Shown here: piece by piece, positions 26,870 through 35,783 of the stretch
How positions within the stretch are numbered: the stretch's first letter is position 1
Layout: every line of letters begins with the position of its first letter
Assembly (NCBI RefSeq): GCF_002250505.1
Contig: NZ_NJGY01000001.1
Location: forward strand, 317,676-381,675
Direction of reading: 5' to 3'
Origin: Janthinobacterium sp. PC23-8
GTDB taxonomy: Bacteria > Pseudomonadota > Gammaproteobacteria > Burkholderiales > Burkholderiaceae_D
DNA length: 64,000 bases
The notes under the pieces: model-generated
What the model was told of the DNA's origin: nothing
Seen by the model: the letters and a program-made list of their open reading frames with translations, nothing else
Databases searched by the model: none
Made by a program: the position numbers and the translations under genes

Positions 26870-29800
26870 TTAGTTGTCGCGCCAGCGCTCGACTATATCC
26901 TGCGCCAGCACCGGACGGCTATAAAAATAGCCTTGCGCCAGGCGGCAGCCATGGCGCAGCAGGAAGGCGGCCTGCTCCTGCGTTTCCACGCCTTCGGCGA
27001 TCACCGACAGATGCATGCTCTTGCCCAGTTCGATGATGGCGATCGCGATGGCTTCGTCGTTGGCGTCGCGCGCGATGTCCTTGATGAAGGAGCGGTCGAT
27101 TTTCAGGGTCTGCACCGGCAACTGCTTCAGGTAGGCCAGCGAGGAGTAGCCGGTGCCGAAGTCGTCGATGGCCAGGCCCACGCCGATGGCGTGCAGGTCG
27201 TTGATGAAGCCGAGCGCATCGCCCGTGTTCATGATCACCGATTCCGTCACTTCCAGCTGCAGCCGCTGTGGTTCGAGGCCGGTTTCGCGCAGGATGTCGG
27301 CCACCATGCCGGCCATGCTGCCGCGTTCGAACTGTTTGACCGACAGGTTCACCGCCATCTTCGGCACGTGCAGGCCCTGCGCCTGCCAGCGCATCATCTG
27401 GCGGCACGCTTCGTCGAGCACCCATTTGCCCAGCTGGTTGATATAGCCGCTGTCTTCGGCCAGGGGAATGAAGCGGGCCGGCGCGACCAGGCCCAGCTCG
27501 GGATGGTTCCAGCGCACCAGGGCCTCGACGCCGATCAGGCGGCCCGTGTCGATCTCCACCTGCGGCTGGTAGTTCAGGAAAATCTCGTTCTTTTCGATCG
27601 AGCGGCGCAAGAAAGTTTCCAGGCGCAGCTTTTCGATGCCCTCGCCCGTCATCGACGGCGCATAGAAGCGGTAGCCGTTGCGCCCGCGCGCCTTGGCCTG
27701 GTACATCGCCACGTCGGCATTGCGGATCAACATGTTCAGGTCCTGCGCATCGTCCGGGTACAGGCTCACGCCCACGCTGCAGGTGACGAACAATTCGTGG
27801 CTGGCCACCAGGAAGGGCTGCTCGAACATGCCGACCAGTTTTTCCGCCACCTGGGTCGCGCCGTACTGGCCGTCGACATTTTCCAGCAGCACGATAAATT
27901 CGTCGCCGCCCAGGCGCGCCAGGGTATCGCCTTCGCGCAGCCGCGCCGACAACTGCGCCGCCACCTGCTGCAGCAATTCGTCGCCGATATGGTGGCCCAG
28001 CGTGTCGTTGACGTTCTTGAAGCGGTCGAGGTCGATAAACAGGATCGCCAGCTGTTCGGCGCGGCGCGCGGCGCGCAGCAAGGCGTGCTGCAGGCGGTCG
28101 TGGAACAGCAGGCGGTTCGGCAGCGCCGTGAGCGGATCGTGATGGGCCAGGTGGTCGAGCTTTTCCTGCGCCCGCTTGACCTCGGTGATGTCGCGCGAGA
28201 CGCCCACGTAATGGGTGGCCAGCGCGTTGGTGTCGCGCACCGCGCTCAGGGTCAGCCATTCGAGGTAGATCTCGCCATTCTTGCGCCGGCGCCACAGCTC
28301 GCCGCGCCAGAAGCCGGAGGCGATCAGTTCATCGCGCATGGCCTGGTAAAACGCCGGGTCATGGCGTTCGGAACGCGTCAGCGACGAGTGCCTGCCGACC
28401 GCCTCGGCCTCGGCATAGCCGGTGATTTGCGTGAAAGCAGGATTGACGGCGACGATCACGCCCTCGATATCGACCACCATCACGGCGTCGGCGATATGTT
28501 CGAGCACGGTGGCCGACAGGCGCAGCTTTTCCTCGGCCTCCTTGCGCGCGGTGATGTCGGCATACACCCAGATGCTGCCTTCGGCCGGATGCAGCGGATC
28601 GAGCGCGCAGCCGCTCACCAGCGCCCAGAAGCGGCTGCCGTCCCGGCGCCGATAATGGCGCTCCTCGCTGAAGTCGCCGCCCGCCGACATGGCCGGGTAC
28701 TGGCGCTCGCCCGCCTTTTCGAACTCATACCGGGAGGGGAACACGATGGCCGTCGAACTGCCCGTCATGCCGCCATGATCGTAGCCGAACAGCTCTTCGC
28801 AGCGGCGGTTGACGGAAACGATGCGGCGGCGGCGCACGAACATCACGCCGAACATCACATTGTCGAGTATCGCGCTTTGCTCGGTCAGCAGCGCCTCGAT
28901 GCGCATTTCATGGTGCTTGCGCTGGCTGATGTCGGCAATGATGCCGTCGACCCACAACAGGCCGTCAGGGCCGGCCTGCGGCTGGCCATTTTCGGCTACC
29001 CAGCGCTCGGTGCCGCTGGCATCGACGATGCGGTATTCCAGCGCATACGGCCGCATCTCGCCGACCGCCTCCCTGACAGCGTGGCGGTGCATGCGGCGCT
29101 CTTCCGGGCAGATCAGGTCGACCCAGGCATGGGTGGTGCCGCGCATCAGTTGCGCCGCCGTGTAGCCGGCGATGTCTTCGATGGCGTCGCTGACGAAATC
29201 GATGGCGCCGTCCGGCCGGTAGCGGAACACGGCGCCCGGTACCTGCGTGACGATGGTGCGAAAGCGCTCTTCGCGCTGGCCGATGTCTTCGAACAGCTGG
29301 CCGATGGCGGCGCGCATCTGCTCGAGCTGCGCGGCCAGCCGGCCCAGCTCGTCATTGCCGCCCGCCTCCAGGCGCGTATCGAAGTCGCCATGCGACAGGC
29401 GGTCGGAAAAGCGCATCAGGCGGCGCAGCGGCCCCAGCAGCCGGCGGTTCATGAACAGCACGATCAGCGCCATCGACACGGCCAGTTGCGCGCCCAGCAC
29501 GAACACATAGGCGATCTGCTTTTCGCGCAGCTCCTGCTGGCTGCGCGCATCGTCCATTTCAACCACCACATGGCCGATGCGTTCGCCGCGCACGGCAATA
29601 TTGCGCTCGGCGCGGTAGACATTGCCGACCGGGCGCTGCGGCGCCTGCAGGCGCATGAATTCGGTATCGCCCTGGCCGACCACCCGCACCAGCAGCACGG
29701 CGCGGTCGCGCATCACCGATTCGACCAGCGACTGCGCCGATTCGGCATTCATGTTCCACAGCGACTCCTGCAGGCCCAGCGCCAGGATGTCGGCATTGCG

Positions 29801-29986
29801 CTGCAGCGCTTCGTTGAGACTGGTGCGCGCCGACTGGCGCTCATGCACGCCGACCAGCAGATAGCTGCCGATCAGGGCCGGGATCACCAGTCCGCCCAGC
29901 ACCACCAGCAGCAAGGCGCCATAGATCGAGGAACCATACAGGGTGCGCAGGCTGGCCAGCCAGCGGCGATACGGAAAATTAGCCAT
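26870..29986 (-). CDS. Membrane PAS-GGDEF-EAL cyclic-di-GMP enzyme
   Basis: A 1038-residue protein with a first transmembrane helix (about 20-45), a periplasmic loop, a second helix (about 168-187), and HAMP. Three PAS domains follow (near 245-365, 370-490 and 495-610). The GGDEF domain has intact RLGGDEFIVLLE (about 690-703) and the EAL domain has intact IGVEALVRW (about 817-825), DDFGTGYSSLAYLK and VIAEGVET. Both catalytic signatures look functional, so it could synthesise and degrade c-di-GMP. The periplasmic sensor ligand is unknown. Confidence 0.93.
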   Translation of the reverse strand: MANFPYRRWLASLRTLYGSSIYGALLLVVLGGLVIPALIGSYLLVGVHERQSARTSLNEALQRNADILALGLQESLWNMNAESAQSLVESVMRDRAVLLVRVVGQGDTEFMRLQAPQRPVGNVYRAERNIAVRGERIGHVVVEMDDARSQQELREKQIAYVFVLGAQLAVSMALIVLFMNRRLLGPLRRLMRFSDRLSHGDFDTRLEAGGNDELGRLAAQLEQMRAAIGQLFEDIGQREERFRTIVTQVPGAVFRYRPDGAIDFVSDAIEDIAGYTAAQLMRGTTHAWVDLICPEERRMHRHAVREAVGEMRPYALEYRIVDASGTERWVAENGQPQAGPDGLLWVDGIIADISQRKHHEMRIEALLTEQSAILDNVMFGVMFVRRRRIVSVNRRCEELFGYDHGGMTGSSTAIVFPSRYEFEKAGERQYPAMSAGGDFSEERHYRRRDGSRFWALVSGCALDPLHPAEGSIWVYADITARKEAEEKLRLSATVLEHIADAVMVVDIEGVIVAVNPAFTQITGYAEAEAVGRHSSLTRSERHDPAFYQAMRDELIASGFWRGELWRRRKNGEIYLEWLTLSAVRDTNALATHYVGVSRDITEVKRAQEKLDHLAHHDPLTALPNRLLFHDRLQHALLRAARRAEQLAILFIDLDRFKNVNDTLGHHIGDELLQQVAAQLSARLREGDTLARLGGDEFIVLLENVDGQYGATQVAEKLVGMFEQPFLVASHELFVTCSVGVSLYPDDAQDLNMLIRNADVAMYQAKARGRNGYRFYAPSMTGEGIEKLRLETFLRRSIEKNEIFLNYQPQVEIDTGRLIGVEALVRWNHPELGLVAPARFIPLAEDSGYINQLGKWVLDEACRQMMRWQAQGLHVPKMAVNLSVKQFERGSMAGMVADILRETGLEPQRLQLEVTESVIMNTGDALGFINDLHAIGVGLAIDDFGTGYSSLAYLKQLPVQTLKIDRSFIKDIARDANDEAIAIAIIELGKSMHLSVIAEGVETQEQAAFLLRHGCRLAQGYFYSRPVLAQDIVERWRDN

Positions 29987-30212
29987 GCAGGCACGGGCCT
30001 TGGTAAGTCATGCGAGCGATCATCGGATAGTAGCGGAAGGTTACGGGAAGCGAACGGCGGGAGAAATTATTCAACGGCAATTATGCATGGAAAAAGCGGG
30101 CAAAGTCATCTCTACCGGCTGGCGCTGTGGGAATATGTGCCGGAAACCGCACGGCCCAGCAGAAAAGGCTGCACCTTGCTATCATCGCCCCACTTTACCT
30201 AGAGGAACCACC

Positions 30213-30719
30213 ATGACCTTCTCCATCCATTCCGCATCGATTCCTGTTTTCAAGCAAATCCTGGGCAGCCTGGCCGCCATCCTGGACAAGGCCGAAACGC
30301 ATGCGCAAGACAAGAAAATCGATCCGAACGCGCTGCTGCAGTTCCGCTTGTTCCCGGACATGCTGCCCTTCGTGCGCCAGATCCAGATCGCCACCGACTT
30401 CGCCAAGGGCTGCGGCGCGCGCCTGGCCGGCGTGGCCGTGCCACCGTATGAAGATACCGAACAGAGCTTTGCCGAACTGAAGGCGCGCATCGTGAAAACC
30501 ATCGCCTTCCTGGAAAGCCTGCCGCCAGCGGACATCGACGGCAGCGAAACGCGCGCCATCACCACCGGCAGCGGCGAAAAGTCCAAGCACTTCACGGGCC
30601 AGACCTATCTGTTCCACTACGCGCTGCCGCACTTCTTCTTCCATGCGACCACCGCTTACGACATCCTGCGCCATAACGGCGTGGAAGTGGGCAAGAAGGA
30701 TTTCATCGGCAGCTATTGA
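30213..30719 (+). CDS. DUF1993 family protein
   Basis: A 168-residue protein of the DUF1993 family, a four-helix DinB-like fold of unknown function. It begins MTFSIHSASIPVFKQILGSL and shows the conserved segments FPDMLPFVRQIQIATDFAKG and FTGQTYLFHYALPHFFFH, with histidines that could be metal ligands. AGAGG lies 8 bases before the ATG. Longer in-frame starts upstream add residues with no family similarity. It stands alone, convergent with the DUF1289 gene. Confidence 0.88.
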   Translation: MTFSIHSASIPVFKQILGSLAAILDKAETHAQDKKIDPNALLQFRLFPDMLPFVRQIQIATDFAKGCGARLAGVAVPPYEDTEQSFAELKARIVKTIAFLESLPPADIDGSETRAITTGSGEKSKHFTGQTYLFHYALPHFFFHATTAYDILRHNGVEVGKKDFIGSY

Positions 30720-30726
30720 TACCGGC

Positions 30727-30927
30727 TCAGGTATTGCGGCGCGGGTAGCCCTGCGCCAATATCCTGACCCACACGACTTCCTTCTGTTCCGGCGTCATCG
30801 ACACCCAGTGCGCCACTTCCACCACGCTGCGGCCGCAGCCGCGGCAGATTTCGTCAAAGGTGGTGGAACAGACGGCCACGCAGGGCGTGTCGGGGCGCTC
30901 GGGCAACTGAGCCAAATTCCCGGCCAT
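30727..30927 (-). CDS. DUF1289 family small cysteine protein
   Basis: A 66-residue protein with the DUF1289 pattern: CVAVCSTTFDEICRGCGRS contains four cysteines in C-x3-C-xn-C-x2-C spacing, a likely metal site. EVAHWVSMTPEQKEVVWVRI follows, as usual in the family. Function is unknown. It starts 1 bp after the DUF1415 stop, so the two are almost certainly co-translated. Confidence 0.85.
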   Translation of the reverse strand: MAGNLAQLPERPDTPCVAVCSTTFDEICRGCGRSVVEVAHWVSMTPEQKEVVWVRILAQGYPRRNT

Positions 30928-30928
30928 C

Positions 30929-31501
30929 TCAAGACACCTTCGCGATGCCGAGCTTTTCCCAGCCTTCGAGACCGAGCTTTTCCAGGGTGGCGATATTCTT
31001 GTCGAAAATCTCGGACGCTTCCGGGAACGCTTCCACGGCGCGCTCGATGCTGTCCTCGCGCAGCAGGTGCAGGGTCGGATAGGGCGAGCGGTTGGTGAAG
31101 TTGCTGATATCGTCCTCGAACGTTTCGGCAAACTGGTAGTGCGGGTGGAAACTGGCCACCTGCAACTCGCCCGCCAGGTGCATGTCTTCCACGGCGGCGT
31201 CGACCACATCGAGGAACTCGTTGTAGTCGAGGAAATCGTTCAGTGTGTACGGATGGATCAGCAGGGTCGTGTCGATCTGCTCGGCACTGGTATCGGCCAG
31301 GGTTTGCAGCTCGTCCATCAGCATCGCCAGCAAATCTTCCGGATTGCTGGCGTCGCACACCACGTAGCGGATCTGTTTCTTCACATGCACGGCCTTGGCG
31401 AACGGGCAGAGGTTCAGGCCGATCACAGCCTTTTCCAGCCAGTCGACGGTGTTGGCGATAATGACGGCGTGGTCGTCGTCGTGGCGTGGCGGGGTATTCA
31501 T
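30929..31501 (-). CDS. DUF1415 family protein
   Basis: A 190-residue protein. The family core includes NTVDWLEKAVIGLNLCPFAK near the start, followed by LLIHPYTLNDFLDYNEFLD, FHPHYQFA and RSPYPTLHLLREDSIERAV. Function is unknown; conserved Cys and His residues suggest an enzyme or metal site. The ATG at 31501 was chosen because an in-frame start at 31585 adds 28 basic residues outside the family. It forms a pair with DUF1289. Confidence 0.88.
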   Translation of the reverse strand: MNTPPRHDDDHAVIIANTVDWLEKAVIGLNLCPFAKAVHVKKQIRYVVCDASNPEDLLAMLMDELQTLADTSAEQIDTTLLIHPYTLNDFLDYNEFLDVVDAAVEDMHLAGELQVASFHPHYQFAETFEDDISNFTNRSPYPTLHLLREDSIERAVEAFPEASEIFDKNIATLEKLGLEGWEKLGIAKVS

Positions 31502-31627
31502 AAGCGCAGACTCTCTATCAATGGGTGACCGGCTTTGCACCGGCCGGGCAAAGCCAAATTGTACGCACTCTTTGCGCAGTCTCATACTTGAGGGCCGTCA
31601 CGCTTGCGCCAGGCCCTGACGCAACTA

Positions 31628-31636
31628 TGCTATAAC
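31628..31636 (+). promoter_or_regulatory. Candidate extended -10 promoter for mltD in the 31502-31819 gap
   Basis: The 318-bp divergent region between the DUF1415 and mltD genes contains TGCTATAAC (extended -10, TGn plus TATAAC) about 184 bp before the mltD ATG. No convincing -35 is visible. The remainder is A/T-rich with an imperfect inverted repeat (GCAATAAT...ATTATTTGC near 31670-31690) and no credible ORF. Confidence 0.35.
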
Positions 31637-31819
31637 AGCGGTCGAACACGCTATTGGGCAAATTTTATTGGCAATAATTGCATTATTTGCGAATGGAAAC
31701 TACCCGTTTCGCTGTCATCAGGCTGACATAATTCTTGACTCCGGCATGTGGATATACGTACACTCGCTGCTTGCTCATGGCTCAGTCCGATGTTTCCTCG
31801 ACGACAACAATGGAACACT

Positions 31820-33232
31820 ATGCACGAAAACTCCTTTAAATCGACCGCACTGGCGGCATTGGTCCTGGCCCTGGCGCCAGCGCTGAGCCAGGCGTACGAC
31901 GCCGGTGTTGAGAGCGATAACGCGCCAGTCGCCGCCACCACGCCGGCCTTGATCCCGATGACCGCCCAGGTCACGGCAAAGCTCCCGACACTCGACAATC
32001 GCCTGCAAAAGACCGACCGCCTGATGAAAAATCTCAGCGACAGTTCCGATCCGCTGCGCGAAGCCGATGTCTGGGGCCGCATCCGCAGCGGCTATGCAAT
32101 CCCCGACCTGAACAACCAGCTCGTTGCCAACCACGTCAACTGGTACGCCACCCGCCCCGACCATCTGGCCCGCACCACGGCGCGCGCCTCGCGCTACATC
32201 TACTATGTAGTGCAGGAACTGGAAAAGCGCGGCATGCCGACCGAACTGGCCTTGCTGCCGTTTATCGAATCGGCCTTCAACCCGCAGGCCTTCTCCAGCG
32301 CCAGCGCGGCCGGCCTGTGGCAATTCGTGCCGGCCACCGGACGCGATTTCAACCTCAAGCAGAACATGTTCAAGGACGAGCGCCGCGGCGTGCTGGCCTC
32401 GACCGATGCGGCGCTCACCTACCTGCAGCGCCTGTATGACATGTTTGGCGACTGGCAACTGGCACTGGCCGCCTACAACTGGGGCGAAGGCTCGGTGCAG
32501 CGCGCCATCAAGAAAAACCAGTCGCTGGGCAAGCCGACCGACTTTGAAAGCCTGGCCGACCTGATGCCGGCCGAAACGCGCAACTACGTGCCCAAGCTGC
32601 AGGCGGTGAAGAACATTATCGCCAATCCGGCCCAGTATGGCCTGACCCTGCCGGTGGTCGAGAACCAGCCTTATTTCACCGCCATCGACAAGACCAGCGA
32701 TATCGACATCACGGTGGCCGCCCAGCTGGCCGAGCTGTCGACCGACGAATTCAAGGCCCTGAACCCGCAATTCAACCGCCCCGTCATCATCGGCGGTGAA
32801 AAGACCAAGATTTTGCTGCCGCAGGAAAACGCCGCCAAGTTCACCACCAACCTGGCGCAATGGGGCCATGCACTTTCGAGCTGGACCACGCACAAGATCA
32901 CCAATGCGCGCGAACGCATCGAAACGCTGGCGTCGAAATTCGGTACCACGGCCGATGTGCTGCGCCAGGCCAATAATATTCCGCAAAGCATGCGCCTGCG
33001 CGCCGGCTCGACCATCCTGGTACCGAAAACCTCGGCCACCATGAACATGAACATTACCCAGGAAATCGCCGACAACGCCACCATGCTGTTCGAAGCGGAC
33101 CGTCCGGAACGCGCGTTGAAGAATGCGCGCCGCGCCGTCAAGGGCGGCAAGGTGCAAGCCGCGCCGATCTCGCTGGTCAAGCCGCGCATCCAGCGCGGTG
33201 GCGGCAACAGCCGTGCCAAGGCACGCCACTGA
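31820..33232 (+). CDS. mltD: Membrane-bound lytic murein transglycosylase D-like protein with LysM
   Basis: It cleaves the MurNAc-GlcNAc bond in peptidoglycan with 1,6-anhydro formation. The 470-residue product has a signal peptide (1-25, ALSQA-Y) without a lipobox. The SLT domain has catalytic Glu150 in LLPFIESAFNPQAFSSASAA, then GLWQFVPATGRDF and LALAAYNWGEGSVQRAI. A C-terminal LysM-like segment (ERIETLASKFGTTADVLRQA, LRAGSTILVPK) ends in a basic tail. The ATG at 31820 is preferred over 31748 because it places the signal peptide at the N-terminus. Confidence 0.9.
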   Translation: MHENSFKSTALAALVLALAPALSQAYDAGVESDNAPVAATTPALIPMTAQVTAKLPTLDNRLQKTDRLMKNLSDSSDPLREADVWGRIRSGYAIPDLNNQLVANHVNWYATRPDHLARTTARASRYIYYVVQELEKRGMPTELALLPFIESAFNPQAFSSASAAGLWQFVPATGRDFNLKQNMFKDERRGVLASTDAALTYLQRLYDMFGDWQLALAAYNWGEGSVQRAIKKNQSLGKPTDFESLADLMPAETRNYVPKLQAVKNIIANPAQYGLTLPVVENQPYFTAIDKTSDIDITVAAQLAELSTDEFKALNPQFNRPVIIGGEKTKILLPQENAAKFTTNLAQWGHALSSWTTHKITNARERIETLASKFGTTADVLRQANNIPQSMRLRAGSTILVPKTSATMNMNITQEIADNATMLFEADRPERALKNARRAVKGGKVQAAPISLVKPRIQRGGGNSRAKARH

Positions 33233-33260
33233 CCGACGTCCTGACCCAGCGCTGAACTTC

Positions 33261-33298
33261 ACCGGCCGCCACAGCCTCGCTGTCGCGGCCGGTTTTTC
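33261..33298 (+). terminator. Intrinsic terminator after mltD
   Basis: A perfect 9-bp stem ACCGGCCGC (33261-33269) / GCGGCCGGT (33285-33293) is followed by TTTTT, 28 bp after the mltD stop. It separates mltD from the long leader of the downstream helicase gene. Confidence 0.85.
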
Positions 33299-33495
33299 CT
33301 TGCCTACCCAGTCCAGGCAGTCGCCATGACGGGCCCGGGACAGCCGGGCCGCCTGGCGCCGGAAGGCAACCTGGTCGACTTCGCACAGGCGAGCAGGCAG
33401 GTCAATATCGCCAGGATACGGCGATGGAAATGACACAATCTGCTGCTTGCCGCAAGCAAAACCATTTAGAACGTGCAAAACCGTGGAAAATACGG

Positions 33496-33501
33496 TATAG
33501 T
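33496..33501 (+). promoter_or_regulatory. Candidate -10 of the rhlE-like helicase gene
   Basis: TATAGT at 33496-33501 would start a transcript with a leader of about 245 nt before the ATG at 33754. The -35 region is poor. The 33299-33753 stretch holds no ORF that looks coding. A 6-bp hairpin (GCATCC-TCA-GGATGC, 33576-33590) and the terminator-like hairpin below are visible. Long structured leaders are known for cold-inducible DEAD-box helicase mRNAs. Confidence 0.4.
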
Positions 33502-33637
33502 GTCGTTGTGCGCTGCAATATGCTTTCTGCCGCAGCAAGATGCACAATAAATTTAGCAGCTTCGCAAGCCTTAGCGCATCCTCAGGATGCCGCTTATTAA
33601 AGCCCTCCCGCCTTGTGTGTCGCACCTGACACCGTCC

Positions 33638-33670
33638 CGGCGCAAAGCTTTTGTGCCGAAATTTCTTTTT
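33638..33670 (+). promoter_or_regulatory. Attenuator-like hairpin in the helicase leader
   Basis: CGGCGCAAA (33638-33646) and TTTGTGCCG (33650-33658) pair over 9 bp (one G-U) around a 3-nt loop and are followed by AAATTTCTTTTT. It looks like an intrinsic terminator, yet it sits inside the leader about 85 nt before the start codon with no gene ending nearby. This fits transcription attenuation or autoregulation of the helicase. Confidence 0.55.
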
Positions 33671-33753
33671 AGTCGAGTCATTTCGTTTTGGTTGGCGTTG
33701 CTATTTTGCGTTCTGCTTTTTGCAAGAACGCTGATTTTCACGAAAGAAAAAGA

Positions 33754-35160
33754 ATGACATTTGAATCCTTAGGCCTGCATCCGTCCATCATCTCCGCTCT
33801 GACCGAATCGGGCTACACCGCGCCAACCGCGGTACAGTTGCAAGCGATTCCTGCGGCGATCGAAGGCCGTGACCTGCTGGTCTCGTCGCAGACCGGTTCG
33901 GGCAAGACCGCAGCATTCATGCTGCCGTCGCTGCACAAACTGGCCAGCGCCGAACAAAACGCCGCCGGCAAGACGCCGAACCAGGAAATGCAAGCCTCGC
34001 GCGCCCGCGGCGAGCGTCCACGCTTCAAGGCTGCCCAGCCCAAAATGCTGGTGCTGACCCCGACCCGCGAACTGGCCCTGCAGGTGACCACCAACACCGA
34101 CAAGTACAGCACCGGCATCCGCCGCATCAAGGCGGTGTCGATCCTGGGCGGCATGCCTTACCCGAAACAGATGCAATTGCTGGCCAAGAACCCGGAAATT
34201 CTGGTGGCGACCCCAGGCCGTCTGATCGACCACATGGATTCGGGCAAGATCGACTTCTCGCAACTGGAAATCCTGGTGCTGGACGAAGCCGACCGCATGC
34301 TGGACATGGGCTTTATCGACGACATCGAAAAAATCGTCGAAGCCACGCCGGAAGGCCGCCAGACCATGCTGTTCTCGGCCACCCTGGACGGTGTGGTCGG
34401 CAACATGGCGCGCCGCATCACGAAAAACCCGCTGGTCATCCAGATCGCCGGTTCGTCGAACAAGCACGAAAACATCACCCAGCGCGTGCACTTCGTCGAC
34501 GACCTGTCGCACAAGAATCGCCTGCTGGACCACCTGCTGCGCGACGAAACGCTGGACCAGGCCGTGGTATTTACCGCGACCAAGCGTGACGCCGACACCA
34601 TCGCCGACCGTCTGAACATCGCCGGCTTCTCGGCTGCCGCCTTGCACGGCGACATGCACCAGGGCGCGCGTAACCGCACCCTGGACGGCATGCGCCGCGG
34701 CCAGGTCAAGGTACTGGTTGCCACCGACGTTGCCGCCCGCGGCATCGACGTGCCGACGATTACCCACGTGTTCAACTACGACCTGCCGAAGTTCCCGGAA
34801 GATTACGTCCACCGCATCGGCCGTACCGGCCGCGCTGGCCGCAACGGCCTGGCCATCTCGCTGGTGAACCACGCTGAAGGCATGAACGTCAAGCGTATCG
34901 AACGCTTTACCAAGCAATTGATCCCGGTCAATGTGATCGAAGGCTTCGAGCCGAAGAAAACCGCCTCGGCACCACGTTCGAGCGCACGTCCAGGCGGCTG
35001 GAAACCAGGCGACAATCGCACTGCCGCCAAGCCGGGCCAACGCACGTTCAGCAAACCAGGCGCGCCACGCAAAGATGGCGCACCAAGCACCGGCGGCGGC
35101 TACAAGGGTTCCAACCCGCGCAGCACCGACGGCGCGCGCCGCAGCTACGGCGACCGTTAA
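33754..35160 (+). CDS. DEAD-box ATP-dependent RNA helicase (RhlE-like)
   Basis: A 468-residue helicase for ribosome assembly or RNA turnover. It shows the Q-motif region FESLGLHPSIISALTESGY, Walker A SQTGSGKTAAFMLP, PTRELALQV, TPGRLIDH, the DEAD box LVLDEADRMLDMGF, SAT, VLVATDVAARGID and HRIGRTGRAGR. The C-terminus is a basic, Gly/Pro/Ala-rich tail of about 80 residues likely to bind RNA. A linker insert (about 65-100) follows the Walker motif. The ATG at 33754 was preferred over 33688. A second RhlE-like protein lies at 58534-59784. Confidence 0.93.
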   Translation: MTFESLGLHPSIISALTESGYTAPTAVQLQAIPAAIEGRDLLVSSQTGSGKTAAFMLPSLHKLASAEQNAAGKTPNQEMQASRARGERPRFKAAQPKMLVLTPTRELALQVTTNTDKYSTGIRRIKAVSILGGMPYPKQMQLLAKNPEILVATPGRLIDHMDSGKIDFSQLEILVLDEADRMLDMGFIDDIEKIVEATPEGRQTMLFSATLDGVVGNMARRITKNPLVIQIAGSSNKHENITQRVHFVDDLSHKNRLLDHLLRDETLDQAVVFTATKRDADTIADRLNIAGFSAAALHGDMHQGARNRTLDGMRRGQVKVLVATDVAARGIDVPTITHVFNYDLPKFPEDYVHRIGRTGRAGRNGLAISLVNHAEGMNVKRIERFTKQLIPVNVIEGFEPKKTASAPRSSARPGGWKPGDNRTAAKPGQRTFSKPGAPRKDGAPSTGGGYKGSNPRSTDGARRSYGDR

Positions 35161-35191
35161 TCACGGATCGCTCTTAGCTAGCGGGTCATAG

Positions 35192-35229
35192 AAAACGGCC
35201 ACCAGATCGCTCTGGTGGCCGTTTTTTTA
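35192..35229. terminator. Bidirectional intrinsic terminator
   Basis: A perfect 12-bp stem ACGGCCACCAGA (35195-35206) / TCTGGTGGCCGT (35211-35222) has a 4-nt loop, seven Ts on the plus strand and four As before it. It lies between convergent genes (helicase and thioesterase) and can serve both. Confidence 0.9.
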
Positions 35230-35241
35230 TTGTGCGGCAGA

Positions 35242-35724
35242 TTATTTCCTGGATACTTTCTGGCGCGACAGCTTGCGCAGCTTGGCCTGCTCGAAGCGCA
35301 CCTTCTGCTCTTGCGTCTCCAGCACCAACGGCGGCACGGCCACCGGCTTGCGGTTGGCGTCGACGGCCACCATGGTGAAATAGCAGCTGTTGGCATGGCG
35401 CACCAGGCGCTGCTGGATGTTTTCCGTCACCACGCGGATGCCCACTTCCATCGAGGTGGTGCCCGTGTAATTGATCGAGGCGAGGAAAGTCACCAGTTCG
35501 CCCACGTGGATCGGCTGCAGGAACATCACCTGGTCAACCGACAGGGTCACCACATAGCTGCCCGAATAGCGGCTGGCGCAGGCATAGGCGACGCTGTCGA
35601 GATATTTCAAAATGGTGCCGCCGTGTACGTTGCCTGAAAAATTGGCCATATCGGGCGTCATCAGGACCGTCATCGTCAGTTCGTGGGCCGACCAGTTCAT
35701 CGCGCTGTCCAAAGTGTTCTCCAA
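35242..35724 (-). CDS. Acyl-CoA thioesterase (hotdog fold, YciA/BFIT type)
   Basis: A 160-residue hotdog-fold enzyme hydrolysing acyl-CoA. The catalytic region NFSGNVHGGTILKYLDSVAYACASRYSG (split here as NFSGNVHGG and YLDSVAYACASRYSG) matches YciA/YkhA proteins, including the Asp. VTLSVDQVMFLQPIHVGE and SCYFTMVAVD complete the core. A basic tail ends the protein. The physiological acyl chain is unknown. A terminator of the upstream gene lies 30 bp ahead. Confidence 0.9.
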   Translation of the reverse strand: MENTLDSAMNWSAHELTMTVLMTPDMANFSGNVHGGTILKYLDSVAYACASRYSGSYVVTLSVDQVMFLQPIHVGELVTFLASINYTGTTSMEVGIRVVTENIQQRLVRHANSCYFTMVAVDANRKPVAVPPLVLETQEQKVRFEQAKLRKLSRQKVSRK

Positions 35725-35753
35725 GGGGGAAGATAAAAGTAATGGGGGAAATG

Positions 35754-35775
35754 AAAACCGGCCCCAGGGGCCGGT
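35754..35775 (-). terminator. Intrinsic terminator downstream of the 122-residue protein gene
   Basis: On the minus strand ACCGGCC and GGCCGGT (35757-35763 and 35769-35775) form a G/C-rich hairpin followed by TTTT, 9 bp after the stop at 35784. The stem is 7 to 8 bp with a short loop. Confidence 0.65.
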
Positions 35776-35783
35776 GGCAGGCT

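Noticed and set aside
24896-30202. A continuous plus-strand ORF of 1768 codons opposite the molybdopterin subunit and GGDEF/EAL genes
   Set aside because: It is antisense to two well-supported genes. Its product is rich in His, Arg, Gln and Ala with no domain, as expected for the antisense frame of high-GC3 genes.
31775-33625. A minus-strand ORF of 616 codons opposite mltD
   Set aside because: mltD carries the SLT and LysM motifs and a signal peptide. The opposing frame has no motif.
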